DNA of 34,994 nucleotides from Candidatus Atribacteria bacterium UBA6251 (GTDB taxonomy: Bacteria; Atribacterota; Phoenicimicrobiia; Phoenicimicrobiales; Phoenicimicrobiaceae): contig DJVR01000035.1 in assembly GCA_002441285.1 (NCBI GenBank), positions 1 through 34,994 on the forward strand. Direction: 5' to 3'. Both the position numbers and the translations under genes were made by a program. Of this stretch, positions 8,814-17,629 are shown in pieces; the stretch's first letter is position 1, and the number at the start of each line of letters is the position of its first letter. The notes below the pieces were generated by a model. The model had not been told where the DNA came from and ran no database searches. It was given only the letters and a program-made list of their open reading frames with translations.

Positions 8814-9662
8814 ATGAAAAAAATAGTTTTAGAAGCTAAGAATTTAACCAAATTTTATAATCATAATAAAGTAGTAGATAGTATTAATCTACAAATAGAA
8901 GAAGGAGAGATTTTCGGTTTTCTCGGCCCTAATGGGGCAGGTAAAACAACCACCATCTTAATGGCTTTAGGTTTAACCGAACCAAGCTCCGGAGAAGTAA
9001 ATATTTTTGGCTATAATTCTACTCGAGAACCTTTAAAAGTAAAAAGAATAACTAGCTATCTGCCGGAAAATGTAGGGTTCTACGAGGATCTAACTGCCCA
9101 AGAAAATTTAAAATATATTACTCGCTTGAACAATATCCCTGAAAAAAATGCTGAAGAAAAAATTAAAGAAGTATTAAAGATAGTTGGCCTCGCAGAGGAA
9201 GCACACAAAGAAGTTGGAAAATATTCCAAGGGAATGAAGCAAAGGTTGGGTATGGCTGCTGTATTAGTGAAAGAACCAAAAATAGCCATTCTCGATGAAC
9301 CTACTACCGGAATAGACCCTAAAGGGGTGGAAGAAATATTAAATCTTATTGTTAAGATGAGCAAGGAACAGAATATTACCATTATGTTATCTTCTCATCT
9401 TCTTTACCAGGTACAAAAGATTTGCACTAAAATAGGAATAATTTCTAAAGGACGAATAGTGGCTCAAGGTTCAATACAAGAAATTGACCAAAACTTACTT
9501 AAAACCAATCAAGAAGATTCTTTTGAAGTTAAAGTTAATCCCGAGCTTTCACCTGTTGTTTTAGATTCTATAAAGAAAATAGAGGGAGTTAATAAAATAG
9601 AAAAAAAATCTTCTGAACATTCCTTAGAAGAAATTTATATAAAATATTTTCGAGAGGGATAA
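8814..9662 (+). CDS. ABC transporter ATP-binding protein (ABC-2 type)
   Basis: A 282-aa ATPase that would drive the permease encoded next. It has Walker A GPNGAGKTT at about residues 38-46, the Q-loop region YLPENVGFYEDLTAQENL, the signature YSKGMKQRLGMAAVL, Walker B KIAILDEPTTGIDP and an H-loop in MLSSHLL. The C-terminal 60 residues form the variable tail seen in CcmA/NatA-like ATPases. It abuts the NEW3-like gene and is 5 bases from the permease gene. The substrate is unknown; drug, peptide, sodium and polysaccharide exporters all use this ATPase type. Confidence 0.93.
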   Translation: MKKIVLEAKNLTKFYNHNKVVDSINLQIEEGEIFGFLGPNGAGKTTTILMALGLTEPSSGEVNIFGYNSTREPLKVKRITSYLPENVGFYEDLTAQENLKYITRLNNIPEKNAEEKIKEVLKIVGLAEEAHKEVGKYSKGMKQRLGMAAVLVKEPKIAILDEPTTGIDPKGVEEILNLIVKMSKEQNITIMLSSHLLYQVQKICTKIGIISKGRIVAQGSIQEIDQNLLKTNQEDSFEVKVNPELSPVVLDSIKKIEGVNKIEKKSSEHSLEEIYIKYFREG

Positions 9663-9667
9663 TCACT

Positions 9668-10609
9668 ATGAATGGATTAAAAGTCGTTTTTTGGAAAGAA
9701 ATGGCTGATCATTTGGGAAGTCGTAAATTTATAATTTTGTTTGCGATTATTCTAGCTATTTCAGTTTCAGTAGTGTATATTTTAAGCCAAAATATTTCCG
9801 AATATTTTTCAGAAATATCCAAAGAATATATGTTTTTAAACTTATTTACTACTTCTGCTGGTTCTCTTCCATCCTTTATTTTTTTTGTTAGCTTCTTTGG
9901 TCCTCTGATTGGAATTATTTTTGGCTTTGACTCCATCAATAGTGAGCGCTCTAGAGGAACTATGAGTACAGTGCTATCTCAACCCATTTATCGTGATGCC
10001 TTAATCAATGGGAAATTTTTAGCTAGTTTAACTACCATTGGGATAATGCTGATCAGTATCATATTAATTATTTTAGGATTAGAATTGGGTGTATTAGGAA
10101 TTATTCCTAACTTTGAAGAAATTCTAAGGATGGGATTATTCTTTGTAGCAAGTATCATTTATATTGGATTCTGGTTAAGTATGGGAATTCTCTTTTCTAT
10201 CGTCTTTAGACAAACAACCACTTCTGCTCTAATTTCGGTAATGCTCTGGATTTTCTTTGCTTTCTTTATTCTTATGATTGCCAGTGTAATAGCAGATCAG
10301 ATAGTTCCACTCAATCAAAATTCTACCTTAGAAGTAGCTGCCAAAAATGATGAAATAAAAAATATGATTTTACGTATTTCTCCGGTTGTGCTATTTCAGG
10401 AGATAGTGATCGCTTTACTAAATCCGTCAGCTAGAGCTTTTGGAATTTCATCTTTAGTTAAATTAAATGATTTACTTCCCACTTCTTTATCAATAAGTCA
10501 AAGTTTGATGGTCATCTGGCCACAATTCGTGGGATTAATTGCTTTAATGCTTATCTGCTTTGCAATTTCATATATCATCTTTATGAGACAGGAAATACGC
10601 GCTACCTAA
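9668..10609 (+). CDS. ABC-2 type permease
   Basis: A 313-aa membrane protein with about six hydrophobic segments: near residues 22-40, 63-84, 110-135, 150-172, 178-205 and 285-308. The motif FGFDSINSERSRGTMSTVLSQP after the second segment is the typical ABC-2/NosY-like cytoplasmic loop. GAGGG upstream of the ATG provides the ribosome site. It is the last gene of the three-gene operon. No terminator with a clear stem and T-run was seen directly after the stop. Confidence 0.9.
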   Translation: MNGLKVVFWKEMADHLGSRKFIILFAIILAISVSVVYILSQNISEYFSEISKEYMFLNLFTTSAGSLPSFIFFVSFFGPLIGIIFGFDSINSERSRGTMSTVLSQPIYRDALINGKFLASLTTIGIMLISIILIILGLELGVLGIIPNFEEILRMGLFFVASIIYIGFWLSMGILFSIVFRQTTTSALISVMLWIFFAFFILMIASVIADQIVPLNQNSTLEVAAKNDEIKNMILRISPVVLFQEIVIALLNPSARAFGISSLVKLNDLLPTSLSISQSLMVIWPQFVGLIALMLICFAISYIIFMRQEIRAT

Positions 10610-10796
10610 TAAACAATATTAAAAAAGGGCAATGCTTCATAACCAAAATTACACTAAATTTATTCTTTGATTATTGAAATCTGTTGATTCTATTACTTCC
10701 TTAACTGGATGACTAAGTTTTTATTATGGTGGATAAACCAATATTCACTCTCTTTCAGATAGAGATAAAAATATTACTAGTGAATACTATGGATAG

Positions 10797-11034
10797 AACC
10801 AATATTTAGCAATGGATGAGACTATGTTCGGTGGTAGAAGGTCTGGTAAATGTGGGTGGGGAGCATCGGTAAAGAATAGAATCTTTGACCTATATTAAGT
10901 AGAAAAAGGATAAAGTACTTACTTCTCCTATCTCCTCTAGAGCCTGAGATACCATAGGACCCTACATTACTAGATATATCAAAACAGGAAATCTTTATTA
11001 TATCGCTGACTGGAAAGTATCCCCAAAGGAATGA
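10797..11034 (+). pseudogene. Remnant of IS1595-family (ISXO2-like) transposase
   Basis: Translation from about 10812 reads MDETMFGGRRSGKCGWGA, which matches the DDE-catalytic start of IS1595-type transposases (DE-TMFGGRR-GK-GWGA). A stop follows. After a frame change the conserved downstream part reappears: SPISSRA, a stop, then DTIGPYITRYIKTGNLYYIADWK, corresponding to the family segment with the second catalytic aspartate. The gene is therefore broken by several stops and at least one frameshift. Neither end of the element could be located. It sits between the ABC operon and the restriction-modification genes. Confidence 0.72.
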
Positions 11035-11154
11035 GATTACCTTAAAAGATCAATGCCTATTATCTTTTAATATATAATCTAATCTAAACCGATAATAATA
11101 AACAAAGAAGTAGTTCCTATATCGTTTCTAGTATAAAAGAATTTTTTACGAAGC

Positions 11155-11180
11155 AAAAATTTGGGGAAGCAAAGCTTCCC
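11155..11180 (-). terminator. Probable terminator of the restriction-modification operon
   Basis: On the minus strand GGGAAGC (11180-11174) pairs perfectly with GCTTCCC (11170-11164) around a 3-base loop. It is followed by CAAATTTTT with a run of five T. It lies about 35-45 bases after the end of the nuclease gene, in the expected orientation. Confidence 0.55.
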
Positions 11181-11225
11181 ACAAACAAACACCGTGTTAG
11201 GTGATGCGGTGACGTCATTCATTCT

Positions 11226-11849
11226 TCAATCTCTCAATTTCCTTTCTGATTTCTTCGATAACCTCGGGGTTATGGATAATCTTTTTTCCCCCCCTTCCTT
11301 TAATGAAATGACATAGAATACTTTACCTCCATATTTGGCAGTAAATTTCTCATGTGTCTTTTTCTGAAATTCTAATTCGTTTATGATTTGGGTAATGTAA
11401 GCGTACCCAGCTGGTTTAATTTGAAGTCCAATATAGCGATTCTTTACCTTAATGAAAAAATCTACATTGTATCCTCTATCCCATTCATCTGATGCAGGCT
11501 CTACCTTAACGCCCAAGCTTTGCTGCAATTGTCCATAGATAGTCTGTATCTCAGAGTTATATCCATCATATGTTCTATTAACTACTAAATTAATGATAAA
11601 ATTGATACAATCCTCTTCTGTTATACTTTCAATTTCTGCTTGACAAACCTCTGTTATCTTTATATATAGCCTTCTCCCAAGTTCTTCTAAATGTTGTTTA
11701 GGATATACATTGTTATAATAATACTCCTCCCAATCCTTCAAGGATTTAGGAGAGCACCTTCTTATCAATTCTGAAACCGGGCCAACTTTGTTTTTCTTTG
11801 TCAAACCCCATCTCATATTTGCTTGATTTAATATCCATTCTTTTGCCAT
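11226..11849 (-). CDS. MjaI-type restriction endonuclease, C-terminus altered by frameshift
   Basis: A type II restriction endonuclease resembling the RE_MjaI family (MjaI recognises CTAG). It shares the N-terminal EWILNQANMRWGL, VGPVSELIRRCSPKSL and EEYYYNN, and a PD-(D/E)xK-like core with D in YNVDFFIKV and QIK in YIGLQIKP. The start at 11849 has AAGGAGG 8 bases upstream and overlaps the methyltransferase end by 22 bases. As written the frame ends at 11226 with a basic tail (EKRLSITPRLSKKSERKLRD). One extra G in the G7 run at 11288-11294 (or two fewer) restores KIIHNPEVIEEIRKEIERLK and a stop at 11215-11217, a more natural helical ending of about 210 aa. The site specificity is inferred only. 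Confidence 0.75.
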   Translation of the reverse strand: MAKEWILNQANMRWGLTKKNKVGPVSELIRRCSPKSLKDWEEYYYNNVYPKQHLEELGRRLYIKITEVCQAEIESITEEDCINFIINLVVNRTYDGYNSEIQTIYGQLQQSLGVKVEPASDEWDRGYNVDFFIKVKNRYIGLQIKPAGYAYITQIINELEFQKKTHEKFTAKYGGKVFYVISLKEGGEKRLSITPRLSKKSERKLRD

Positions 11850-13141
11850 TCTTTTGTCCTCCTTTTCTCGGTTAGGAATTTTGTCTTGTATTTGTACTCA
11901 ATGGAAGTATCTACATCAGCCAGACCATTTTTAATTAAATGGGCATTTAGAAAAGTCTTGTTCCACAGATAAAGGTAGCAAAGCAAGTTATTTTTCTCAT
12001 CGTATTTCATAGTATCAAACTTCATGAATACCTTTTGTCCTTGGGTTTTTTCTCTTAAGAACTGAATAGCCTCTCCGTTCTTTTCTGGATTCTTTTTTAC
12101 ACCCAACAACCTGATTTTCAATCCCTTATTTAAAATCAATATCTCAGACGAGATTATTTCTTTCACAGTATAATATGTTTCTCTTTCAGAATGAGAATTA
12201 TCTATTTTAGAGCCAAACCTTAATTTTCTGGGGTCAATCTTTTTATCAAATTCTATAGGATCTTTGAAGATATAAGGCAATCTTTTATTCTCTTCTTTAA
12301 AGTCTATTCTCATATCTTTCTGTTTTATTATCTCAAAACTATCATTTTGAAAAATAGTATTTTGTTTTAGTCCAAGTTTTTCCTTTATGATAGGTAAAAA
12401 ATCCTCATTTATTTCATATCCCACAGAGTTTCTATTCAGGTTTTTAGCTGCCAAAGAGGTAGTTCCACTTCCAAGAAATGGGTCAAGTACAGTATCACCA
12501 ACAAAACTAAACATTTTAATGAGGCGTTTCGGTAACTCCTCAGGGAACATAGCCAAGTGTTTATCTTGTTTTTCTCCTGAAAAATTCCAGTGCCCAGTAA
12601 AGTATTGATTCCATTCCTCTTGGGTCATTTTCGATTGTTCTTTAACTTCGCGATTCACTTTTGGCTGATTGCCATATTTTTTTAAAATTAAAATAAATTC
12701 ATAATCCAGCTTAAGAATCCCGCTTCTGGGGTATGGGAAAGAACCCATTACTGTTGCTCCACCAGTGGTATGGCAAGTGGTGACTTTCTGCCAAATAATC
12801 GCGCCCATATAATCAAATCCCACACTCTCACAAAACTTGATTATCTCAGTCCTTATTGGAATAACTTTATATCTCCCATAATAAACGGAACGTGCAAACT
12901 GATCACCGATATTAATACATAATCTACAACCCTTATGCAAAACCCTATGGCACTCATTCCATACCAAATTAAGGTTGTTTATATATTCCTCATAAGTATC
13001 ATCGAAACCAATTTGTTTTCCATTTCCGTAATCTTTCAATTGCCAATAAGGTGGGGAAGTAATAATAAGGTGAACAGATTCATCCGGTACCTCTTTCATC
13101 CATCTTGAATCGCCAATGATTATCTTGTGGGTTATTTTCAT
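11828..13141 (-). CDS. Type II DNA methyltransferase (amino-methylating) with C-terminal SNase-like domain
   Basis: A 437-aa site-specific methyltransferase of the N4-cytosine/N6-adenine class. The catalytic motif IV TSPPYW is at residues 28-33 and the AdoMet motif DPFLGSGTT at 220-228, an order typical of beta-class enzymes. Residues about 319-437 form an added domain resembling staphylococcal nuclease: IRLLGVKKNPE (R344), GEAIQFLREKTQGQKVFMKFD, YDEKNNLLCYLYLWNKTFLNAHLIKNGLADV. Compared with SNase, Arg35 is kept (R344), but Asp40 reads K349 and Arg87 reads N385, so nuclease activity is unlikely. The start at 13141 follows AGAGGAAG. It protects the host from the MjaI-type nuclease encoded next, with which it overlaps. 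Confidence 0.85.
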   Translation of the reverse strand: MKITHKIIIGDSRWMKEVPDESVHLIITSPPYWQLKDYGNGKQIGFDDTYEEYINNLNLVWNECHRVLHKGCRLCINIGDQFARSVYYGRYKVIPIRTEIIKFCESVGFDYMGAIIWQKVTTCHTTGGATVMGSFPYPRSGILKLDYEFILILKKYGNQPKVNREVKEQSKMTQEEWNQYFTGHWNFSGEKQDKHLAMFPEELPKRLIKMFSFVGDTVLDPFLGSGTTSLAAKNLNRNSVGYEINEDFLPIIKEKLGLKQNTIFQNDSFEIIKQKDMRIDFKEENKRLPYIFKDPIEFDKKIDPRKLRFGSKIDNSHSERETYYTVKEIISSEILILNKGLKIRLLGVKKNPEKNGEAIQFLREKTQGQKVFMKFDTMKYDEKNNLLCYLYLWNKTFLNAHLIKNGLADVDTSIEYKYKTKFLTEKRRTKEWQKNGY

Positions 13142-13523
13142 CGTGCTTCCTCTATAAGATTTGATTTATTTAAAATCACCATTTCGTCTAATTTTATTTA
13201 CTCGAACATAAAATAAATGACATCAGTAAAAAAGATTAAAAAGAACGGAATTTTATAGTAATTTAAACTAATCTTTTTATTATTACTATTTATTTGATTT
13301 AATAAAATAACATTCTCGTTTTTTAACCCTCTTTCTTCCCCCATTACTAGTAACATCTTTTTTATTATTTTCGTAAAGGCATTTTCATCTTTATTAAGGA
13401 TTTATTGCAGTAAGCTTTTACAAACTTAGTATTTAGTTAAACCATCTTAAATAAGTCTCTCTTTTAATATTTTTGTTTAATTAACCGGTATTTATTAGAG
13501 TATAAATAGATATATCCAATGCA
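13142..13523. other. AT-rich intergenic region
   Basis: About 380 bases upstream of the methyltransferase and downstream of the FAH gene. It should hold the methyltransferase promoter (minus strand), but no convincing -35/-10 pair was found. A 52-codon minus-strand frame (13198-13356) lacks a ribosome binding site and is treated as chance. No repeat or RNA gene was recognised. Confidence 0.4.
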
Positions 13524-14306
13524 TTACAACACCCTATTTTGTAAAATTCCGATTCCCTCTATCTCAATTTCAATGATATCTCCATGTTTTAAGAATACAG
13601 GTGGTTTACGGGCAAAACCGACTCCCCCTGGGGTACCAGTCATAATAATGGTACCAGGGTAAAGAGTGAAATTTTTCGAACAATAACTTACTAATTCTCT
13701 TACCCCAAAGATCAAATCGGAAGTATTAGAATCCTGCATAATTTGTCCGTTTAATCTGGATATAATCCTGCATTGTTCAGGATTAGAAAGTTCTGTTTCA
13801 ATCCAGGGTCCAAGAGGACAAAAAGTATCAAAAGATTTACCTCTAGCCCATTGTTTATCCAGCCGAAGTTGACAATCTCTTGCTGATACATCATTCCCAC
13901 AGGTGTATCCTAGAATATATTTATCTACTTCCTCTACCTCTACATTCTTTGCTTTTTTACCTATCACTATCACTAATTCAGCTTCATAATCAACTTCTTG
14001 GGGAGCTATTTCGGGTAAGATAATATTATCTTCTGGTCCAATTACACTAGAAGTTGCTTTTAAAAAAATTAATGGTTTATCCGGGAAACTTTGTCCACTT
14101 TCTTCGGCATGCTTTTTATAATTTAAACCAATGGCTATTATATCGGGAGGAACTAATGGTGCTAATAATTTTACCTCTTCTCTTTTGATTTTTTCTGAAC
14201 TTACTATAAATTCATTAAATATGTCACCTTTAATCAGACTGATTTCTTCTCCTTTTATTGTCCCATAAAAAATATGATTATTTTTCTTAAATCTTACAAT
14301 GCGCAT
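13524..14306 (-). CDS. Fumarylacetoacetate hydrolase (FAH) family protein
   Basis: A 260-aa enzyme of the FAH superfamily, which hydrolyses, decarboxylates or isomerises 2-oxo-acid C-C bonds with Mg2+ or Mn2+. The core is intact: GLNYKKHAEE (catalytic histidine), KATSSVIGPEDNI, VDYEAELVIVIGKKA (metal-binding glutamates), GYTCGNDVSARD (metal-binding aspartate), WARGKSFDTFCPLGPWI and IMTGTPGGVGFARKPP. GAGGAGG precedes the ATG. It follows the pfkB gene by 104 bases on the same strand as the BadF/DUF2229 pair and may be the last gene of that unit. The substrate cannot be read; acylpyruvate hydrolase, hydroxyhepta-dienedioate isomerase or ureidoglycolate lyase-like activities are all possible. Confidence 0.88.
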   Translation of the reverse strand: MRIVRFKKNNHIFYGTIKGEEISLIKGDIFNEFIVSSEKIKREEVKLLAPLVPPDIIAIGLNYKKHAEESGQSFPDKPLIFLKATSSVIGPEDNIILPEIAPQEVDYEAELVIVIGKKAKNVEVEEVDKYILGYTCGNDVSARDCQLRLDKQWARGKSFDTFCPLGPWIETELSNPEQCRIISRLNGQIMQDSNTSDLIFGVRELVSYCSKNFTLYPGTIIMTGTPGGVGFARKPPVFLKHGDIIEIEIEGIGILQNRVL

Positions 14307-14410
14307 CTGGATCCTCCTCTTTATTTTTATCTTTTTAAATAGTCCATAATATTATAATATTCCATAATTTAATTTAATAATAAAAAAGATAGATTTTTTT
14401 GATTATTAAA

Positions 14411-15298
14411 TTACTTCCGATCATAATATCTATGTATAAAATTTTCTACATCTTCTCGGTTACCTTTGAAAGGTCCGGGGGTTTCCATTTTTAAAGAAAC
14501 TAAAGCACTAGCAAAAATCAGAGCTTCCTCGATACCTCTATTTAATCTTTCAGTAATATAAGCACTAAAACAGGTATCACCTCTACCAGTTCTACCAGAA
14601 AGGTTTCTTGGTTTCAAAGGACAGGCATAATATTTTTTGCCATCATAAACTAAGACTTCCTGGTTATGAGTAATTAGAATCTCTTTAGCTCCCCAATCAT
14701 AAAGTATTTTTGCGGCTTTCTTTCTATCAGTCGTACCAGTCATAACTTCAGCTTCCGCAGCATCAGTTTTTAAATAGTTAACATAAGGAAGATAATCTTT
14801 TTTCTCCATCCAATCCCTAAAAACTAATTCCTGATTATTACCGATAGTTCTTAAAAAACCCTGTACATCCAGAGCAATCTTCCCTTTGGTATGTAAAAAT
14901 TTAATCATTTCGCAATCAAAATCTCCTGCAATAAGTCCGGCAAAATGATAAATTTCTGCACTAATGCCTTTAGGTAAGTCAAAAATAGTAAAAGGTTCAG
15001 CGATAGATAGGGCAAAACAAGTTCTTTTCTCTCTATCAGCACTATGATAAATATTTCTGATAGAGGTAGTATGCATAGAATCTAAAATAAAAATATCTTT
15101 TCGAGGAATAGTAAAAGCCTCTAAGATTCCTTTGTGTTGTAAAGAGAATTTGGTCAAAACTCCAGTCTTATATCCCAGAGCATTTGAAGCACTGGAAGAA
15201 TATAGCACCGCTCCACCAATATTTTTCACCACTTCACTCTGAAAGATATTCTCATCCAGTGAAATATGACCAATTATAAAAGTATGGTAATTTTTCAT
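14411..15298 (-). CDS. PfkB-family carbohydrate kinase (paralogue 1)
   Basis: A 295-aa ribokinase-fold kinase. It has the N-terminal IGHISLDEN strand, the substrate-site glycine pair in NIGGAVLYSSSASNALG, LKTDAAEAEVMTG in the middle, and the ATP/catalytic motif GRTGRGDTCFSAY near residue 240, where the usual GAGD reads GRGD. The catalytic aspartate is kept. It begins 28 bases downstream of the DUF2229 gene and is likely cotranscribed with it. The product is clearly paralogous to the kinase at 19839-20729 on the other side of the BadF gene: same length, same GRGDTC motif, same LKTDA-EAE segment and the same KMETPGPF/KLEVNGPF ending. The substrate is unknown; a sugar, sugar acid, nucleoside or inositol-like polyol could fit. 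Confidence 0.85.
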   Translation of the reverse strand: MKNYHTFIIGHISLDENIFQSEVVKNIGGAVLYSSSASNALGYKTGVLTKFSLQHKGILEAFTIPRKDIFILDSMHTTSIRNIYHSADREKRTCFALSIAEPFTIFDLPKGISAEIYHFAGLIAGDFDCEMIKFLHTKGKIALDVQGFLRTIGNNQELVFRDWMEKKDYLPYVNYLKTDAAEAEVMTGTTDRKKAAKILYDWGAKEILITHNQEVLVYDGKKYYACPLKPRNLSGRTGRGDTCFSAYITERLNRGIEEALIFASALVSLKMETPGPFKGNREDVENFIHRYYDRK

Positions 15299-15325
15299 TC
15301 TCGATTCTATCTTATTAGTCTTCTT

Positions 15326-17629
15326 TTAAAGATATTTTTCTTTGGTATTTTCTTTTACCTGAGCTACAAAAGTATCTATTTTTATTTCTCTACTACTATC
15401 CTGAAATCCATCATATTCAATAGTTATAAAAGGAAGATTATTGTATTCTTTTCTAAATCTGGGGATAAAACCATCCACAGTAAGCCCCGGCATACAATTA
15501 AATGGAATAACATTAACCAACCCATCTAAACCCCTTCTAGCAAAATCTACTGCTTTCCCCATACTTACTATAGCTTCACCACCAATATAGTGCCTGATAT
15601 ATTTCTCTCCATAAGAAATGATTTGGTGAGCAGGAATATCCTCGAACCCCTGCATATAAGGTAGAGTAGCTTTATACATCTTATGTTCATAATCAATCAT
15701 TATTTTATAAATCAAAGATTTAGTAATCCATTCCTGGAAATCTTTTTTGTTTTTATTTAGTAGGAACCTTTCTTTGGCTAAAACAGCATTAATATAATAA
15801 TAATAAATTAAGTACTCAGTAGCAGGAGATAGCCATACTTCTACACCTTTTTTTTCTAATTTCCTTACAATTTTTTGATTTGCTGGTTCATGCAATCTAA
15901 CATACCATTCGCCCACTATTCCTACCTTTGGTTTTTTTTCTCCAGTCTTATTTAAATGGATAAATTCTCTTTGGGCTTCTCTTAAAATATTTTCTATAGG
16001 AGATAATTTTCTTATCCACAGATTGGATAAAAACGTATCAAAAATGGATAAATAAGTTTTAAAAACTCCTAAATTGGTTTTTGGATCAGTTAAAAAATCA
16101 AGAAGCTTCTTAAAGTATTGATCAAAAATTTTATCAGAACTTCCCTCTTTTGCTTCGTAAGGTCTAGTATGCATTCTCATTTTTTCTAAATGATCCACTG
16201 CATTAATTCCACACCAACCTTTAATTAGTAAAGGTATTCCTAGATTAAATTCAATCCCTGCTTCACCCCCAGCAATAATGTCTACTTCTATACCTTTTTT
16301 TTGAAATAAAAGCGATTCCAAGCTGGCATATTGTCCCAATCTACAGGGCCCACAATCAGAGGTAGCCTGAAATAGTGCAAATTTTCGAGTATCAAACTCT
16401 GGCTTTTCAATAAAATTTATCATCGCCTCAGTAGTATGCAAAAAGGGAGTACAAACCAGACCATAGGTACAATTCCTCGCCTTTTCCATAGTCTCATCAG
16501 AGCCAGCTTCTAAAACTATCGATTTAATCCCATAAGCATTTAAAACAGCGGATAAAGCATCATTGTGGTTTGACATTGGTGGTAAAGCAATTATCTCTTT
16601 TTTTCTTACTATCTCCATACCTTTTAACTTTACGGTGAAAGCTTGGCTTTTCTGCTTTACCTCTCTTCCCAGATATGATTTTACTGTATTAAAAAAAGCT
16701 TGTAATCTGGTATCAATTCCTGCATCCCCCGTATGCTCATCCATCTCTATAGTTAAAAATGGTTTTTCCGTTCTATATCTCATCTGCTGGTTTATTTGGG
16801 AATCAGGACCACAAGCAAAATAAGTAATATCTATACCAAACAGATTTTTATTTTTATTTAATAAATCTACGGCAGCTAATTTCTTCTGTCCTTGTATCCA
16901 GTACATTTTGGGTACGTGGGGAGAAATATCTATATAATCTAGAGGAGAAAGTTCTAGAGGAATCGCCAGATAACCAGCTGATAGAATTTTATTCACTACA
17001 TTATTGTTTATAATCGAATCATAAGCTGTATAAGGTCTGGCTATGACTAAAAATACTGGCTCCTTGTATGCAATTCTATCTAAAGAGTTAAATACTTCTT
17101 TTGTTTTCTCTTCAATTTTTTTATCAAATTTCTCTTTATTAACTAATCCTTCCTGGAGTGCTTCTTTTACTTTCTTAGTATTATAACCCAGTTTTCTTAC
17201 TACCTTATTCATCTGATCTTCTAAGTGTTTTAATCCCCAATCAAAAAATAACGATGGAGAAAGTATTTTATCTGGATCCAAACCTTCAGCCAGAAGTTTA
17301 AGAGATGATTTCACCAGATCTGGAGTTGATTGGGTCCAGGGACAGGTAACACTATATTTAAAACCTGTTAAAGGTTTACCGGTATTGGCAATATGAGGAA
17401 TAAATATAAAATCATCTTTTTCTAATTTTTTTAACAGATTACCAATATGCCCGTAGGCAACTTTTATAGGGAAACAATATTCAGCTGGGACTACTTCCAA
17501 CCCATGGTTGATTATCTGACGATTAGTTTGGTCTGAAATAACCGTTTCGATTCCTAAATATTTAAAAAATGTAATAAATAGTGGAGAAAAATCATTAAAT
17601 AATAATCCCCGGGGAATGCCTATCTTCAT
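15326..17629 (-). CDS. DUF2229/COG3580-COG3581-type iron-sulfur protein, partner of the BadF-like ATPase
   Basis: A 767-aa protein of the family usually fused behind BadF/HgdC-like activases and distantly related to 2-hydroxyacyl-CoA dehydratase subunits. The N-terminal half (DUF2229) begins MKIGIPRGLLFNDFSPLF and has VVPAEYCFPIKVAYGHIGNL, SVTCPWTQ and FACGPDSQINQQMRYRTEKP. The C-terminal half (COG3581-like) has MSNHNDALSAVL, CTYGLVCTPFL, TSDCGPCRLGQYASLE, GWCGINAVD, GGEAIVSMGKAVDFA and PFNCMPGLTVDG. The conserved cysteines suggest iron-sulfur clusters such as the double-cubane type known in DCCP relatives, but this is inference. The ATG overlaps the ATPase stop (ATGA), with GGAGG upstream. 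In many anaerobes both parts are one protein of about 1400 aa; here they are two genes. The substrate is unknown. Confidence 0.85.
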   Translation of the reverse strand: MKIGIPRGLLFNDFSPLFITFFKYLGIETVISDQTNRQIINHGLEVVPAEYCFPIKVAYGHIGNLLKKLEKDDFIFIPHIANTGKPLTGFKYSVTCPWTQSTPDLVKSSLKLLAEGLDPDKILSPSLFFDWGLKHLEDQMNKVVRKLGYNTKKVKEALQEGLVNKEKFDKKIEEKTKEVFNSLDRIAYKEPVFLVIARPYTAYDSIINNNVVNKILSAGYLAIPLELSPLDYIDISPHVPKMYWIQGQKKLAAVDLLNKNKNLFGIDITYFACGPDSQINQQMRYRTEKPFLTIEMDEHTGDAGIDTRLQAFFNTVKSYLGREVKQKSQAFTVKLKGMEIVRKKEIIALPPMSNHNDALSAVLNAYGIKSIVLEAGSDETMEKARNCTYGLVCTPFLHTTEAMINFIEKPEFDTRKFALFQATSDCGPCRLGQYASLESLLFQKKGIEVDIIAGGEAGIEFNLGIPLLIKGWCGINAVDHLEKMRMHTRPYEAKEGSSDKIFDQYFKKLLDFLTDPKTNLGVFKTYLSIFDTFLSNLWIRKLSPIENILREAQREFIHLNKTGEKKPKVGIVGEWYVRLHEPANQKIVRKLEKKGVEVWLSPATEYLIYYYYINAVLAKERFLLNKNKKDFQEWITKSLIYKIMIDYEHKMYKATLPYMQGFEDIPAHQIISYGEKYIRHYIGGEAIVSMGKAVDFARRGLDGLVNVIPFNCMPGLTVDGFIPRFRKEYNNLPFITIEYDGFQDSSREIKIDTFVAQVKENTKEKYL

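Larger units (their letters stand above)
10610..11214. other. Intergenic region with decayed insertion sequence
   Basis: About 600 bases between the convergent permease and restriction nuclease genes. The middle holds the IS1595-type remnant (separate entry). The flanks (10610-10796 and 11035-11160) are AT-rich and contain no open frame I can recognise. A terminator-like hairpin is present at 11164-11180. Confidence 0.5.

Noticed and set aside
13198..13356. A 52-codon minus-strand open frame upstream of the methyltransferase gene
   Set aside because: No ribosome binding site, AT-driven composition (many N, K, I, F) and no recognisable motif; most likely chance.
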